Positions 20,460 through 31,808 of a DNA stretch of 64,000 bases are shown one piece after another. The position numbers and the translations under genes were made by a program. Source of the stretch: Bacteroidota bacterium (lineage in GTDB: Bacteria > Bacteroidota > Bacteroidia > Bacteroidales > JACABE01). Location of the stretch: NCBI GenBank assembly GCA_026391675.1, contig JAPLDQ010000004.1, positions 95,747 through 159,746 on the forward strand, written 5' to 3'. Each line of letters starts with the position of its first letter. Position 1 is the stretch's first letter. The notes below the pieces were generated by a model. The model saw only the letters and a list, made by a program, of their open reading frames with translations, was not told the origin of the DNA and ran no database searches.

Positions 20460-21265
20460 AAAACGAGTCGGAAAATAAAAAATCAAGAAGAGAATTCCTG
20501 ATTGCAACTACAGCAATTACAAGCGGACTTGTATTTGCCGGTTTACTTAAACCATTTAAGACTGTTGCCGAAAATAAAACTACAGATACAAGTTCAAAAG
20601 CAGATGGTGTTTCTAATCCATTAAAAATGGATACTGATCATTGGTATGGTTTTGGATTTGATATTGAAAAATGTATAGGTTGTGGCTCCTGCGTTAAAGC
20701 ATGTAAAATTGAAAATGATGTTCCAAAAGAACCATTTTTCTTTAGGACGTGGGTAGAACAATATGCAGAGAAAAATGACGGAACTATTAAAGTTGAATCT
20801 CCAAATGGTGGTCTGGACGGACAAAAGCAGGAAGTTGCTGATAAAGATATTTTTAAATCTTATTTTGTACCTAAAACATGTAATCACTGTTACAAATCAC
20901 CTTGTGTTCAGGTATGCCCTGTTGGTGCTACATTTGTAAGCCCTGACGGAGTGGTTCTGATTGATGAAAAATATTGTATAGCATGCGGATATTGTGTTCA
21001 GGCTTGTCCTTATGGTTGCAGATTTATTAATCCGACCAAAGATGTTGCTGATAAATGTTCATTATGTTATCACCGGCTGAAAAAAGGATTACCACCTGCA
21101 TGTGTAGAGGTTTGTCCTACAGGAGCAAGAATTCATGGTGATTTACATGACAAAAAAGGTGAATTGGTTAAGTTTATTAAAGAACATAATTGTCATGTTC
21201 TTAAACCTCACCTGAATACAGGATCAAAATTATTTTATAATGCATTAAGTTCGGAGGTTAGATAA
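20456..21265 (+). CDS. 4Fe-4S ferredoxin-type electron transfer subunit (NrfC/PsrB-like), Tat signal
   Basis: SRREFLIATTAITSG; CIGCGSCVKACK, CNHCYKSPCVQVCP, CIACGYCVQACP, CSLCYHRL...ACVEVCP. Confidence 0.88.
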   Translation: MKNESENKKSRREFLIATTAITSGLVFAGLLKPFKTVAENKTTDTSSKADGVSNPLKMDTDHWYGFGFDIEKCIGCGSCVKACKIENDVPKEPFFFRTWVEQYAEKNDGTIKVESPNGGLDGQKQEVADKDIFKSYFVPKTCNHCYKSPCVQVCPVGATFVSPDGVVLIDEKYCIACGYCVQACPYGCRFINPTKDVADKCSLCYHRLKKGLPPACVEVCPTGARIHGDLHDKKGELVKFIKEHNCHVLKPHLNTGSKLFYNALSSEVR

Positions 21266-21266
21266 T

Positions 21267-22463
21267 ATGGGAAATTATGAACAGTTATATCAGGCATTAA
21301 CAAAAGTTGATGGCTTTATATACCCAAACGAATTAGAGCTTCGTTGGTCAGTGTTAATTTGTTTATACCCTTATATTACAGGGCTTGTTGCAGGAGCATT
21401 TATCCTTGCATCATTAAACAGGGTTTTTAAGGTTAAAGTATTACAACCTACCTATGAGATTTCTTTATTGGCAGCATTTTCTTTCCTCTGTGTCGCAACT
21501 ATGCCTTTAATCAGTCACTTAGGCCAACCACAACGTTTTTATGAAATTATGATGACACCTCATCTAACTTCAGCAATGGCGATTTTTGGTTTTGTATATC
21601 TGTGGTATCTGATGGCTGTACTTGTTTTGGAAATCTGGTTTGATTACCGTGTTGATTTTGTTATCTGGTCAAAGGAAAAGAAAGGTCTGTTAAAATGGTT
21701 TTATAAAATTTTAACCCTTGGTATTTATGATATATCTCCAAAAGCAAGAAAAACAGATAATAATTTAGGTTTTATTATAACAGTAATTGGTATTCCATCT
21801 GCTTTTTTATTACATGGATATGTCGGATTTATTTTTGGTTCTATAAAAGCAAATCCTTGGTGGGCTTCTGTTTTAATGCCAATTATATTTTTATTCTCAG
21901 CAATGGTTTCAGGTATTGCATTGGTTTTATTCTTATATATGATAATTTCATACATAAGAAAACAAAAATTAGATATGCTTTGTCTTGATACAATTGGAAA
22001 GTTGCTTTTTTATATTTTAATCATAGACTTTACGTTGGAGTCTTTAGATCAGATTCACCGAATATATGAAGCCGGAGAATCCTTTGACATTATATCCTTA
22101 TTAATGACTAAACTCTTCTTTACCATGACAATTATGCAGATACTTTTAGGAACTTTTGTGCCTTTAGCAATTTTAGGTTTCTTTCAGTTTCATAAACCAA
22201 CAGAAAAAATCAGAAAAGCAGCTTATTTCTTAATAAGTATCCTGGTTTTGGTTGGCATTTTCTTTATGCGTTGGAATGTCGTTATTGGCGGACAATTGTT
22301 TTCCAAAAGTTTTCTTGGATTTACAACTTATAAAATTGGATTAATAGGACGTGAAGGTTTATTTATGTCTATTTTCTGGATGATTATGCCATTCTTAATC
22401 CTTACAGTTTTATTATGGTTGTTGCCACCATGGAAAAAATCACATCATGTTGTTGAAGATTAA
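21267..22463 (+). CDS. nrfD: NrfD/PsrC-family polytopic membrane subunit
   Basis: Directly follows ferredoxin subunit; polytopic; ELRWSVLICLYPYITGLVAGAFILASL and GQPQRFYEIMMTPHLTSAMAIFGF are typical of NrfD. Confidence 0.85.
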   Translation: MGNYEQLYQALTKVDGFIYPNELELRWSVLICLYPYITGLVAGAFILASLNRVFKVKVLQPTYEISLLAAFSFLCVATMPLISHLGQPQRFYEIMMTPHLTSAMAIFGFVYLWYLMAVLVLEIWFDYRVDFVIWSKEKKGLLKWFYKILTLGIYDISPKARKTDNNLGFIITVIGIPSAFLLHGYVGFIFGSIKANPWWASVLMPIIFLFSAMVSGIALVLFLYMIISYIRKQKLDMLCLDTIGKLLFYILIIDFTLESLDQIHRIYEAGESFDIISLLMTKLFFTMTIMQILLGTFVPLAILGFFQFHKPTEKIRKAAYFLISILVLVGIFFMRWNVVIGGQLFSKSFLGFTTYKIGLIGREGLFMSIFWMIMPFLILTVLLWLLPPWKKSHHVVED

Positions 22464-22570
22464 TTGAATTTTAAACTCAATTATTTAGCTCATTATCACT
22501 GAATTGATATTCAGTACACTTTATTTTATACTTTTTTGAATTATCGTACTATTAATAAAAATTTTTAGTT

Positions 22571-24247
22571 ATGTCAGAGAATTTTGAAGAAAATAAAGAT
22601 GAAAATAAATTATTCGAAAAGCTTGAATACCTTGAAAGAAGGGTTGCTCAGCTCGAAAAATTCCTTGGAGTAAGAAAAGTTTCGCTGGAAGAGTTCAGAG
22701 CCTATGACAAGGAGATGGAAGCTGAAGAACAAAAGTATAAACCCAGCGATGTCGATGCTGAAATTGCGATGGAGTCAAGAATAGGGGAGTTCGGCTTAGG
22801 CTGGATTGGCAGTATTGTCTTATTGTTTGGGATTTCATTTATTACACAGTATATTCAGTCAACCGGAAATCCATTGTTTTCAAGTATTTTTGGATATTTT
22901 GCTGCAGCGGTAGTATTTTTAATTGCATACTATATAAGGAAATCAGTACAGGGTCTTTCATCAAAGTTAAATATTATAAGTTATATTTTGCTTTTCTATG
23001 TTACCCTGCGACTGCATTTTTTTACCAATTTCCCTTTATTATCAAGTGCTGTAGTTCCAATCCTATTAATGCTGCTCATTAGTGGGTTCCAGTTTTATAT
23101 GGCAAATAAAAACCGTTCAGAATTTCTTGCTGCAATAGGTCTGATATTGCTTATTGTAACAGCAAATGTAAGTAATACAACTCATTTTATGCTGGCTATG
23201 GTTACACTTTCTGTAATTTATGCAGTTTATTTGTTGTATAAAAACAGTTGGTGGAAGCTGATTATAGTGGCTCAGGTATTATCGTATATTTCATTTGCTG
23301 TATGGTATATAATTCAGGTTAATTCAAATTCGAATTTCCCTGCAAATACAATAGATCAATATACTGTTGCTTATTTATTTATCTGTGTATCTGCTTTCTC
23401 TATGATTACTTTATTTAAAAGAAGAGATACAATACCGGAAGCATTTGTATTTATTTCAATATTTGTAAACGGCTTACTGTTCACTTTAATTCTCGTCATG
23501 TATATTCTTAGCTTTTACAAGACGAATTATGTTGGAATTTTGCTATCAATTTTTGTTATTTGTATTATATTTTCGGTGTTTCTTAAAAAGAAATCAGAGT
23601 GGAAATATACACCTGCTTTTTATGCATTATATGGTTTTGTTTCAGTAAGTACTGCAATTTATGGCATAGTTGGATTTCCACTGGTCTATTTCTTACTTTC
23701 AATTCAAAGTTTACTTGTTGTTTCTATGGCTATCTGGTTCCGTTCAAAAATCATAGTTTTAATGAATTTTGGTTTATTTGTGTTTTTAATATTGGCTTAT
23801 TTTTTTACTTTTAATACCATTCATTACGCAAACTTCTCTTTTGGTTTGGTAGCCATTGTAACTGCACGTATAATTAACCTGCAAAGTCACAGATTGGATA
23901 TTAAAACAGATTTATTACGAAATACATATCTGAGTATTGGCTTTATTATCATGCTGTTTGCATTGTATCAGGCTGTTCCGATGCAGTTTGTAACTTTATC
24001 ATGGACATTGATGGCATTGGTTTATTTTATTTTCAGTATTATATTGAAAAATATAAAATACCGTTGGATGGCAATATTTACAATGATAGCTGCTGCAATA
24101 TATCTGTTTATAATTGATCTGGCTAATGTTGGAATTATATACAGAATATCGGCTTTTATGTTTTTAGCAGTAATATCCATTGCAATATCAGTTTATTACT
24201 CTAAAAATAAAAAGAAGCCTGAAGAAGAAAAACAAGATCAGGAATAA
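22571..24247 (+). CDS. DUF2339-like polytopic membrane protein
   Basis: Cytoplasmic coiled-coil N-term then IGEFGLGWIGSIVLLFGISFITQYI and many TM helices. Confidence 0.65.
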   Translation: MSENFEENKDENKLFEKLEYLERRVAQLEKFLGVRKVSLEEFRAYDKEMEAEEQKYKPSDVDAEIAMESRIGEFGLGWIGSIVLLFGISFITQYIQSTGNPLFSSIFGYFAAAVVFLIAYYIRKSVQGLSSKLNIISYILLFYVTLRLHFFTNFPLLSSAVVPILLMLLISGFQFYMANKNRSEFLAAIGLILLIVTANVSNTTHFMLAMVTLSVIYAVYLLYKNSWWKLIIVAQVLSYISFAVWYIIQVNSNSNFPANTIDQYTVAYLFICVSAFSMITLFKRRDTIPEAFVFISIFVNGLLFTLILVMYILSFYKTNYVGILLSIFVICIIFSVFLKKKSEWKYTPAFYALYGFVSVSTAIYGIVGFPLVYFLLSIQSLLVVSMAIWFRSKIIVLMNFGLFVFLILAYFFTFNTIHYANFSFGLVAIVTARIINLQSHRLDIKTDLLRNTYLSIGFIIMLFALYQAVPMQFVTLSWTLMALVYFIFSIILKNIKYRWMAIFTMIAAAIYLFIIDLANVGIIYRISAFMFLAVISIAISVYYSKNKKKPEEEKQDQE

Positions 24248-24265
24248 GAAATGTATTTTTAAGAA

Positions 24266-27118
24266 TTAGAAGTCGTCACCTCTTCCGCGACCTGATGGCA
24301 TACCCATCATTCTTTCTCTACGATCAGGTTCTTTTCCGCTGAACTTACTGAAACTATAAGAAAAGCTTAGCATAAAGAATCTTGAAAGTGCATTAACTCT
24401 TCCATCTTCAATGTAATTTTCAGTAACTGTACGGTAAACGCTTTTATTATCTTCAAGAATATCAAATACCTGAAGTTTTATCTGTCCTTTTTTGTTTTTG
24501 AAAATCTGCTTTGAAATAAAAGCATTCCAGTTAGTTGTAGTTATATTATATCCTGAACCATAGCCTTTGTTTGTAGTATACTGAATATCGCTGCCAATTT
24601 TAAAACTAAAAGGTAATTCCAACTGTGCATCAAAACCAAGAGTATAGTTGGTATAATCAGTATTTGACATGGTTTTTAAAGAATACATTGCTTTAGTGTA
24701 ATTAACTTTAAATATCGGTGCTGCAATTAATTTACTACCATTATAATTTAATCTGCTGTTTAATCCAAGTATCAGGTTTCTTGTTGCATATTCTCTTGAA
24801 TTTGAGAAACTGATATTATTTGAAAAACCGGCATTTCCGGTTAAATTAATAATAAATTTCTTAACAGGTTTGCCAAAACCGGCAAAAGTATTTATTGCAT
24901 AATATCCATTAACATTAACCGGAGTTGTAATTTGTCTGCCTAAGCTATCATACGTATTTTTATTTGCAATTTTGTTAATCGTTTGATCAACCATAATGCC
25001 GGTAAAAATAAAATTCATTGATGCAAAATCCATACTATTGTAGCTGATATTCAAATTGTTATTGAATTCAGGTTTAAGATATGGATTGCCATTCACGATA
25101 TAAAGTGGATTAGAATTGTCAGGAACCGGCTGCAACTGTGTAAGACTTGGCTGACTTGTATTTCCCCTGTATCTGACTCTTAAGTTTCTTCCTTTTTTTG
25201 GCTTATAATTAATATTTAATATTGGTGAGAAATTAACTACATTTTGTTCTAATAATGTATTTTTAAAAAGCGAGTTACTTCTGATTAAAGAAGGTTCTAC
25301 AGCAAATCCAATAGTATAATCCCATAAATTTCTGAATATTCTGATATTTGCTCCAATTCTGTGGTTAATAAAAGTGTTTTCATAGTTGTTTGTATATGTA
25401 GAATCAATAATGAAATATTCATTTGTAATGGGATCAAAATTTAATGATTGTCTGTCTGATTTACTTTTATTTATATAGAAGTTATAATTAAGCTCTAAAA
25501 TTACTTTTTCAGATAAAGGTTCTGTAAATGAAATTCTTGTTTCTATTCCTTTTTCATCAGCTTCAGTTCTTTTCTTCTGATTGATACTGTCATTTCTCCA
25601 GCTGTTCATTAAATAGTAAAAGCTATTGGAAATATCATAACCATCTGTTATACTGGTTTTGTAAGTTGGTTTAACAGAAAGCGAAATAGTACGGCTTTTT
25701 TTTGCAAACCGGTGTCTTAATAACAATTCACCGGATAAATTTAAAGCATGGTTATCCCGTGTTGATATACTGTTACCTTTATTAAAATCAATCCCTGAAG
25801 GACCAAATGAATTAAAGATACTTGTATTATCACTGTTGGAGTTTGTAATCCTGATCCGTGGTGTAAATAAAATTGAATTGAGTGAGTCAATTCTGTAATC
25901 GAATTCCATATTGATATTATGGTTGTAATTGGAACTGACACTATTGGTTGTATTGTTGTTAATAATAGATGAATCTTTTACAAATGATTGCCGGCTGCTG
26001 GTTTGCACCTTGGTATTTTCTGAAGCAGTAAACATATAACTGCCTGTAAAACTGATTTTTTTACCAATACTATCTCTGAAATTTGTCCCGGCTGACCAGG
26101 ATGAATTTATTCCATTTGCGTTAATATTTGGAATGCCCGAACCACCACCGCCAAAAAATCTTGAGCCTCCGCTTGCTCCGCCTCTCATCATAAAATTAAT
26201 TGAGCCGCTTAATCTGTTGCTCTGATCCATTGATACAAAGTCTGTAAATCTGATATTATTGATATTGTTTGCTGTTCCTATAAATGAAACTTGTCTGCTG
26301 CCTTTAAACCAGTTTACCATTGCACTGCCATCATATCTTTCTTCTGTTCCAACTCCGGCAGTGGCTTTTCCAAATATTCCATTCTTTTTTCCAGGTTTTA
26401 TAACTAAATTCAGTACTTTTTCTACATCTCCATCATCTATTTGAGTGAACAAACTTTGATCAGATTTTTTGTCAATAATCTGAATTTTTTCTATCATATC
26501 AACAGGTAAGTTTTTAGTAGCCGTTTTGGTATCATTGCCAAAAAAAGGTTTACCATCCACGTATACTTTTGTCACTGTTTTTCCGAAAGCAGTAATGTTA
26601 CCGTCTTTATCCACATCAACTCCGGGAAGTTTTTTTATCAGATCTTCAACTACTGCATTTGAGTCGGTAACAAATGACGAGGCTGAATACTCTATCGTAT
26701 CTTCTTTTACCTGAACAGGGATAGCATCACCCCTGATTTCAGTAGTGTTTAAATCAATGCTTTTTTTAATTAACCTGATTATTCCTATGTTTTTCATTGG
26801 AGCATTGCCATCAAATGCAACGTCAATTTTACAGGTAATATAGCCAATAAATGAAATCATTAGCTGATATTTTCCTTTTTCAATATCTTCAACAAGAATA
26901 CTGCCTTTATTATTAGTAATCCCACCGGAAGCTACTTTTTTGTTTGATTTGTTTACCAGACTATAGGACGCATATTCAACAGGCCTGGATGATGAACTGT
27001 CTAATACAAAAGCTCTTAGCTGATATTTAATATTTTGTGCTTTTAATGAAAGGGGAAATTGAAAAATAAACAGAAATACAATTATAGTTTCAAATAAATA
27101 AGTAGTAGTTTTCTTCAT
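24266..27118 (-). CDS. TonB-dependent receptor-like outer membrane protein (OMP_b-brl_3 type)
   Basis: CarboxypepD_reg-like N-term, plug VEDLIKKLPGVDVDKDGNITAFGKTVTKVYVDGKPFFGND, C-terminal beta barrel. Confidence 0.88.
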   Translation of the reverse strand: MKKTTTYLFETIIVFLFIFQFPLSLKAQNIKYQLRAFVLDSSSSRPVEYASYSLVNKSNKKVASGGITNNKGSILVEDIEKGKYQLMISFIGYITCKIDVAFDGNAPMKNIGIIRLIKKSIDLNTTEIRGDAIPVQVKEDTIEYSASSFVTDSNAVVEDLIKKLPGVDVDKDGNITAFGKTVTKVYVDGKPFFGNDTKTATKNLPVDMIEKIQIIDKKSDQSLFTQIDDGDVEKVLNLVIKPGKKNGIFGKATAGVGTEERYDGSAMVNWFKGSRQVSFIGTANNINNIRFTDFVSMDQSNRLSGSINFMMRGGASGGSRFFGGGGSGIPNINANGINSSWSAGTNFRDSIGKKISFTGSYMFTASENTKVQTSSRQSFVKDSSIINNNTTNSVSSNYNHNINMEFDYRIDSLNSILFTPRIRITNSNSDNTSIFNSFGPSGIDFNKGNSISTRDNHALNLSGELLLRHRFAKKSRTISLSVKPTYKTSITDGYDISNSFYYLMNSWRNDSINQKKRTEADEKGIETRISFTEPLSEKVILELNYNFYINKSKSDRQSLNFDPITNEYFIIDSTYTNNYENTFINHRIGANIRIFRNLWDYTIGFAVEPSLIRSNSLFKNTLLEQNVVNFSPILNINYKPKKGRNLRVRYRGNTSQPSLTQLQPVPDNSNPLYIVNGNPYLKPEFNNNLNISYNSMDFASMNFIFTGIMVDQTINKIANKNTYDSLGRQITTPVNVNGYYAINTFAGFGKPVKKFIINLTGNAGFSNNISFSNSREYATRNLILGLNSRLNYNGSKLIAAPIFKVNYTKAMYSLKTMSNTDYTNYTLGFDAQLELPFSFKIGSDIQYTTNKGYGSGYNITTTNWNAFISKQIFKNKKGQIKLQVFDILEDNKSVYRTVTENYIEDGRVNALSRFFMLSFSYSFSKFSGKEPDRRERMMGMPSGRGRGDDF

Positions 27119-27333
27119 AGAAATTGGTTAAAAATGCAAATTTAGTTTTTTATATTCAGAACAAATTAATAATTGGGAATAAATCTTATCAATAATTTCA
27201 AAATTAAGACAAATTAATCTGAAATAACTTTTGCTGAATAGTAAAATATTTTTTTTGTTAAAAGTGATATTACGGTGCTAAAATATATAATAATAAATTT
27301 ATATTTGCATAATCAAATTTAAAAACAAAAAAT

Positions 27334-28134
27334 ATGAGGAGAAAATTTACAATTTCATTATCAATAGCCATTTTGGCTATTTTCTTTATTAATGTTCAGT
27401 CGTTTGCACAAACTGCCGGAACATTAACCTGTAATTTCACTACTGCTTCAACCGGTGGCTACTCACCTAAACATTGTATTGCAGTTTGGATTGAAACCAA
27501 CAGTGGTACATTTATTAAAACCAAATACAAAATGTGCTCAAGCGGTAATTATGATCATTTATCTACCTGGACCGGTAAATCAGGTAGTAGTATTGTAGAT
27601 GCAACTGCAGGTAGTACAAGGACAGCAAATGGTGCTTTATCAATTGTATGGAACGGAACTGATGTTGCTGCTGCTGTTGTTGCTGATGGCGTTTATAAAG
27701 TTTGGGTTGAATTTGCTTGGGCATCGTCAAGCAAACTGGTTACCTCTTTTAGTTTTACTAAAGGTAGTGTTACAGATCATCAGGCTCCTGCTGATTACAC
27801 TTCAGGTACAGGAAGTCTTACAGCTATAACCCTTGATTGGGTTCCTGCAGTTGGTGTTGCTGATGTTCAGAAACCGGCTGATTTCACAATTTATCCTAAT
27901 CCGGTAACAAATCAAAGCAAAATAAACTATACTTTAACATCAATAGCTGATGTTACCATCAGTTTATTTGATGTTACAGGAAAATTGATTAATGTATTAT
28001 TTGATGAAAATCAGGCTGCAGGCACTTATAGTTTACCTATATCAACTGAAGGCAGATTAACACCAGGTGTTTATTTTGTTAGAATGAATACTGGAAGAAC
28101 CCAGCATACTGAAAAAATTATAATTACTGAATAA
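27334..28134 (+). CDS. DUF2271-like secreted protein with T9SS type A sorting domain
   Basis: CNFTTASTGGYSPKHCIAVWIETNSGTFIKTKYKMCSSG; C-term FTIYPNPVTNQSKINYTL...GVYFVRMNTGRTQHTEKIIITE. Confidence 0.75.
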   Translation: MRRKFTISLSIAILAIFFINVQSFAQTAGTLTCNFTTASTGGYSPKHCIAVWIETNSGTFIKTKYKMCSSGNYDHLSTWTGKSGSSIVDATAGSTRTANGALSIVWNGTDVAAAVVADGVYKVWVEFAWASSSKLVTSFSFTKGSVTDHQAPADYTSGTGSLTAITLDWVPAVGVADVQKPADFTIYPNPVTNQSKINYTLTSIADVTISLFDVTGKLINVLFDENQAAGTYSLPISTEGRLTPGVYFVRMNTGRTQHTEKIIITE

Positions 28135-28155
28135 ATTTTAATTTTTAAATTTAAT

Positions 28156-28185
28156 AAAAAGGATTGGCAAATGTCAATCCTTTTT
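28156..28185. terminator. Bidirectional terminator
   Basis: AAAAAGGATTG-gcaaatgt-CAATCCTTTTT between convergent genes. Confidence 0.8.
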
Positions 28186-28186
28186 A

Positions 28187-28870
28187 TTATGGTGTGGAGA
28201 TTGAAACCGGGATTATTTTACCATTCAGGTAATGGTGGGCAGTTTCAGCAAATTCTTTGATAAATACCGCCATTTCATTGGCATGTAAAGGAGCTTCATA
28301 TCCGGGAAAGGCTTCTCTAAGCATTTCTGTATTTACTGCTCCTAAGCAAAGGCTGTTAATGCTGATGTTGTTCTCGTTTAACTCTTCTGCCAGGCATTCT
28401 GTAAGCGTATTTAAAGCCCCTTTGCTGCTGCTGTACAATGAGAGACCTTTAAATTTTGCACTTCCCTGAAACCCACCCATACTGCTTATATTGACAATAT
28501 GTGATTTTTGAGAGAAATTCGGCAATAGTTGTTGTATAATTTTAAATACACTTTTAACATTTACGGTAAACATATTGTCAAAATCAGTATCCGTTAATTC
28601 TTTAAATGGTTTATTTACAAGATAACCAGCATTGTTGATCAGGATATCAATAGTATCAAAATGAGTTAAAATTCTTTCTTTAAAGTCGTTGTTGATAATT
28701 GAAATATCGTATTCCATAGGAATGAAATCTGAATTCATTCCAAATTTAATTGTGTTATTAGCCGTTTTTGTTCTGGAAATACCGATTACGGTATTATTAT
28801 TATCTTTGCAAAAAAGTTTTGCGAGTTCTAAGCCAATTCCACGACTGCTTCCTGTTATGATGATATTCAT
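28187..28870 (-). CDS. Short-chain dehydrogenase/reductase
   Basis: MNIIITGSSRGIGLELAK, LINNAGYL, VNISSMGG, YSSSKGALNTL. Confidence 0.9.
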   Translation of the reverse strand: MNIIITGSSRGIGLELAKLFCKDNNNTVIGISRTKTANNTIKFGMNSDFIPMEYDISIINNDFKERILTHFDTIDILINNAGYLVNKPFKELTDTDFDNMFTVNVKSVFKIIQQLLPNFSQKSHIVNISSMGGFQGSAKFKGLSLYSSSKGALNTLTECLAEELNENNISINSLCLGAVNTEMLREAFPGYEAPLHANEMAVFIKEFAETAHHYLNGKIIPVSISTP

Positions 28871-28900
28871 TTGTTTATTTTTTTGGTATTATTCAAATTT

Positions 28901-28963
28901 ACAAATCAATGCCCAAATAATCATTCATGGTTTGAGTGCAAGATTTACTCGTGGGCATTTCAT
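28901..28963. repeat. Paired-arm element copy A (20-nt arm, 28-nt variable interior, 15-nt arm)
   Basis: ACAAATCAATGCCCAAATAA-N28-TCGTGGGCATTTCAT, identical arms and spacer length to 52609-52671. Confidence 0.85.
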
Positions 28964-29187
28964 GAGTAATTTTTGATTTAATACTGTAAAAGTATAAAAA
29001 TTTTACCGGAAAAATGGCAGTAAACAAATATAAATAGTTAAATTTGTATTCTATTAATCAGAAATACAGTTGTTTAATAAAATGTGGAAATAAAGTAAAA
29101 AAAATGTATCAAAATCATTTTAGAATTAAAAATAATGCTTATCTTTGCAAACTCAATTTTAAGACCAAACAAAATATATCTTAGAAT

Positions 29188-29457
29188 ATGCAATTTAAAA
29201 CAGAAAATACAAAAGAAATTTTTAAAGAGTACGGTAAATCAGAATTTGATACTGGCTCGACCGAAGGACAAATAGCTTTATTCACACACAGAATAAAATA
29301 TTTAACCGAACATCTGAAAGTTAACAGAAAAGATTACGCTACAGAACGCTCGTTGGTATTGTTGGTAGGTAAAAGACGTAAATTGTTGGCTTATTTGAAA
29401 GACAGAAATATCGAAGGATACAGAGAGCTTATCAAAAAATTAGGAATTAGAAAATAA
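29188..29457 (+). CDS. rpsO: 30S ribosomal protein S15
   Basis: TGSTEGQIALFTHRIKYLTEHLKVNRKDYATERSLVLLVGKRRKLLAYL. Confidence 0.97.
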   Translation: MQFKTENTKEIFKEYGKSEFDTGSTEGQIALFTHRIKYLTEHLKVNRKDYATERSLVLLVGKRRKLLAYLKDRNIEGYRELIKKLGIRK

Positions 29458-29484
29458 GTCAAGTTATTTTTTACACAAGACATA

Positions 29485-29517
29485 AAGGGCAATTAGACTT
29501 ATAATTGCCTTTTTTTG
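29485..29517 (+). terminator. Hairpin between rpsO and pnp
   Basis: AAAGGGCAATTA...TAATTGCCTTTTTTT. Confidence 0.65.
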
Positions 29518-29543
29518 TATTGAAATAAACATAAAATGCGAAT

Positions 29544-31670
29544 ATGCAAGTAGTTACAAAAAAAATCGAATTAAGTGATGGTAGAATTATTACCATCGAA
29601 ACAGGAAAACTGGCCAAACAGGCTGATGGAGCTGCCGTTGTTAAAATGGGCGATACCATGTTACTCGCAACTGTTGTTGCAAAAAAAGATGCAGCTGAAA
29701 ATGTTGATTTTATGCCACTTTCAGTTGATTATCAGGAAAAATATGCTGCTCTGGGGAAATTCCCGGGTGGTTTCTTTAAAAGAGAAGCCCGTCCGTCAGA
29801 ATATGAAATATTAGTATCCAGATTGGTTGACAGGGCTTTGCGTCCATTGTTTCCAAGTGATTACCATGCCGAAGTACAGGTGTTAATTACATTGATTTCC
29901 GGCGATAAAAATACTGCACCCGATGCATTAGCTGCTTTGGCTGCTTCTTCAGCAATTGCTGTTTCTGATATTCCTTTTAACGGTCCTATATCCGAAGTAC
30001 GTGTTGCTAAAATTAACGGCGAATTTACAGTTAATCCTACTATAACTGACTTAGCCAATGCTGACCTTGATTTAATGATAGCTGCTACCTTTGATAATAT
30101 CATGATGGTAGAAGGTGAAATGAAAGAGGTACAGGAAGAAGATATGATTGAAGCTTTTAAAGTTGCACATGATGCTATAAAAATTCAATGCAAAGCACAG
30201 TTAGAATTAACTGAAATGGTTGGCAAAACTGTAAAAAGAGAATATTGCCACGAAAACAACAATTTTGAATTCAAAGAAAAAATGCGTCTGGCTGTTTATG
30301 ATAAATTATATGCCATTGCAAAACAGGGTATAGCTGATAAACATTTAAGATCAGAAACTTTTGAAGCCGTTAAGACTGAATTTGTTGATACTTTAACAGA
30401 CGAGGAAAAAGAACAAAAATTTCAGATTTCACGTTATTTCCATGACATTCACAAAGATGCAGTCAGAGAAATGATTTTAAATGAAAGATCACGTTTAGAT
30501 GGCCGTAAGTTGAATGAAATCAGACCTATATGGGGCGAAGTTGATTATTTACCATCTGCTCATGGTTCAGCTATCTTTACAAGAGGCGAAACCCAATCAT
30601 TAACCACTGTGACTTTAGGAACAAAACTGGATGAACAAATGATTGATGGCGTTATATTTGAAGGGAAAAATAAATTCTTGTTACATTATAATTTCCCATC
30701 TTTCTCAACAGGTGAAGTTAAAATGAACAGAGGGACAGGCCGTAGAGAAGTTGGTCATGGTAACTTAGCGATGAGAGCATTAAAATTCACCTTACCACTG
30801 GGCGAAGAAAATCCATATACTATTCGTATTGTTTCAGATATTTTAGAATCTAACGGTTCTTCATCAATGGCAACAGTTTGTGCTGGTACTCTGGCATTAA
30901 TGGATGCAGGTGTTAAAATTAAAAAACCGGTTTCAGGAATTGCCATGGGTTTAATTACTGATACTACAACAGGAAAATATGCTGTTTTATCTGATATTCT
31001 TGGCGATGAAGATCATTTAGGTGATATGGATTTTAAAGTAACAGGTACCAAAGATGGTATTACTGCCTGCCAGATGGATATCAAAGTTGACGGTTTATCA
31101 CATCAGGTGCTGGCTGAAGCTTTAACTCAGGCAAAAGAAGGCAGATTACATATTTTGGGCGAAATGACTAAAGTTATTTCTGAACCACGCGAAGATTATA
31201 AACCTCATGTACCACGTATTGTTCAAATGTCAATTCCAAAAGAATTCATTGGTGCAGTTATAGGACCAGGTGGAAAGATTATCCAGGAAATGCAGCGTGA
31301 AACCGGTGCAGTTATTGTTATTGAAGAAGTTGGCGAATTCGGAATTATTGATATCGTTGCTGTTGACAAAGCATGTACTGATGCTGTAATTGCTAAAATT
31401 AAAGCGATTACTGCCATTCCTGAAATTGATGCAATTTATGATGGTGTTGTAAAAAATATACAGCCATTTGGTGCTTTTGTTGAAATTATGCCGGGTAAAG
31501 ATGGTTTGCTTCATATTTCAGAAGTTGACTGGACTCGTTTAGAAAATGTAGAAAGTGTATTAAAAGTTGGAGATAAAATTCTGGTTAAGTTAATTGAAAT
31601 TGACAAAAAAACAGGTAAGTTAAAACTTTCACGTAAAGTATTATTACCTCGTCCTGAAAGAAATCAGTAA
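29544..31670 (+). CDS. pnp: Polyribonucleotide nucleotidyltransferase
   Basis: Two RNase PH domains, KH ([20 protein letters not shown]) and S1 ([27 protein letters not shown]). Confidence 0.97.
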   Translation: MQVVTKKIELSDGRIITIETGKLAKQADGAAVVKMGDTMLLATVVAKKDAAENVDFMPLSVDYQEKYAALGKFPGGFFKREARPSEYEILVSRLVDRALRPLFPSDYHAEVQVLITLISGDKNTAPDALAALAASSAIAVSDIPFNGPISEVRVAKINGEFTVNPTITDLANADLDLMIAATFDNIMMVEGEMKEVQEEDMIEAFKVAHDAIKIQCKAQLELTEMVGKTVKREYCHENNNFEFKEKMRLAVYDKLYAIAKQGIADKHLRSETFEAVKTEFVDTLTDEEKEQKFQISRYFHDIHKDAVREMILNERSRLDGRKLNEIRPIWGEVDYLPSAHGSAIFTRGETQSLTTVTLGTKLDEQMIDGVIFEGKNKFLLHYNFPSFSTGEVKMNRGTGRREVGHGNLAMRALKFTLPLGEENPYTIRIVSDILESNGSSSMATVCAGTLALMDAGVKIKKPVSGIAMGLITDTTTGKYAVLSDILGDEDHLGDMDFKVTGTKDGITACQMDIKVDGLSHQVLAEALTQAKEGRLHILGEMTKVISEPREDYKPHVPRIVQMSIPKEFIGAVIGPGGKIIQEMQRETGAVIVIEEVGEFGIIDIVAVDKACTDAVIAKIKAITAIPEIDAIYDGVVKNIQPFGAFVEIMPGKDGLLHISEVDWTRLENVESVLKVGDKILVKLIEIDKKTGKLKLSRKVLLPRPERNQ

Positions 31671-31689
31671 CTTTATTATAATATATAAG

Positions 31690-31722
31690 ATGCTGTACTT
31701 TTGATAGTTAAAAGTGCAGCAT
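31690..31722 (+). terminator. Hairpin terminator
   Basis: ATGCTGtACTTTT-gatagtt-AAAAGTgCAGCAT. Confidence 0.7.
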
Positions 31723-31808
31723 TTTAATTTTTATTTTTTTACATTAAAATTGAAACATATTTTATTTAAAAACGTTATAGAATAGGCTTAAGATAATTAA
31801 AAATACAA

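Noticed and set aside
28901-28963. Simple MITE interpretation of the paired-arm element
   Set aside because: Interiors are not similar between copies although their length is identical, and no target duplications are visible; kept as an unexplained element instead.
28689-28976. 95-aa ORF antisense to the SDR gene
   Set aside because: Mostly opposite a well-supported CDS and running through the paired-arm element.
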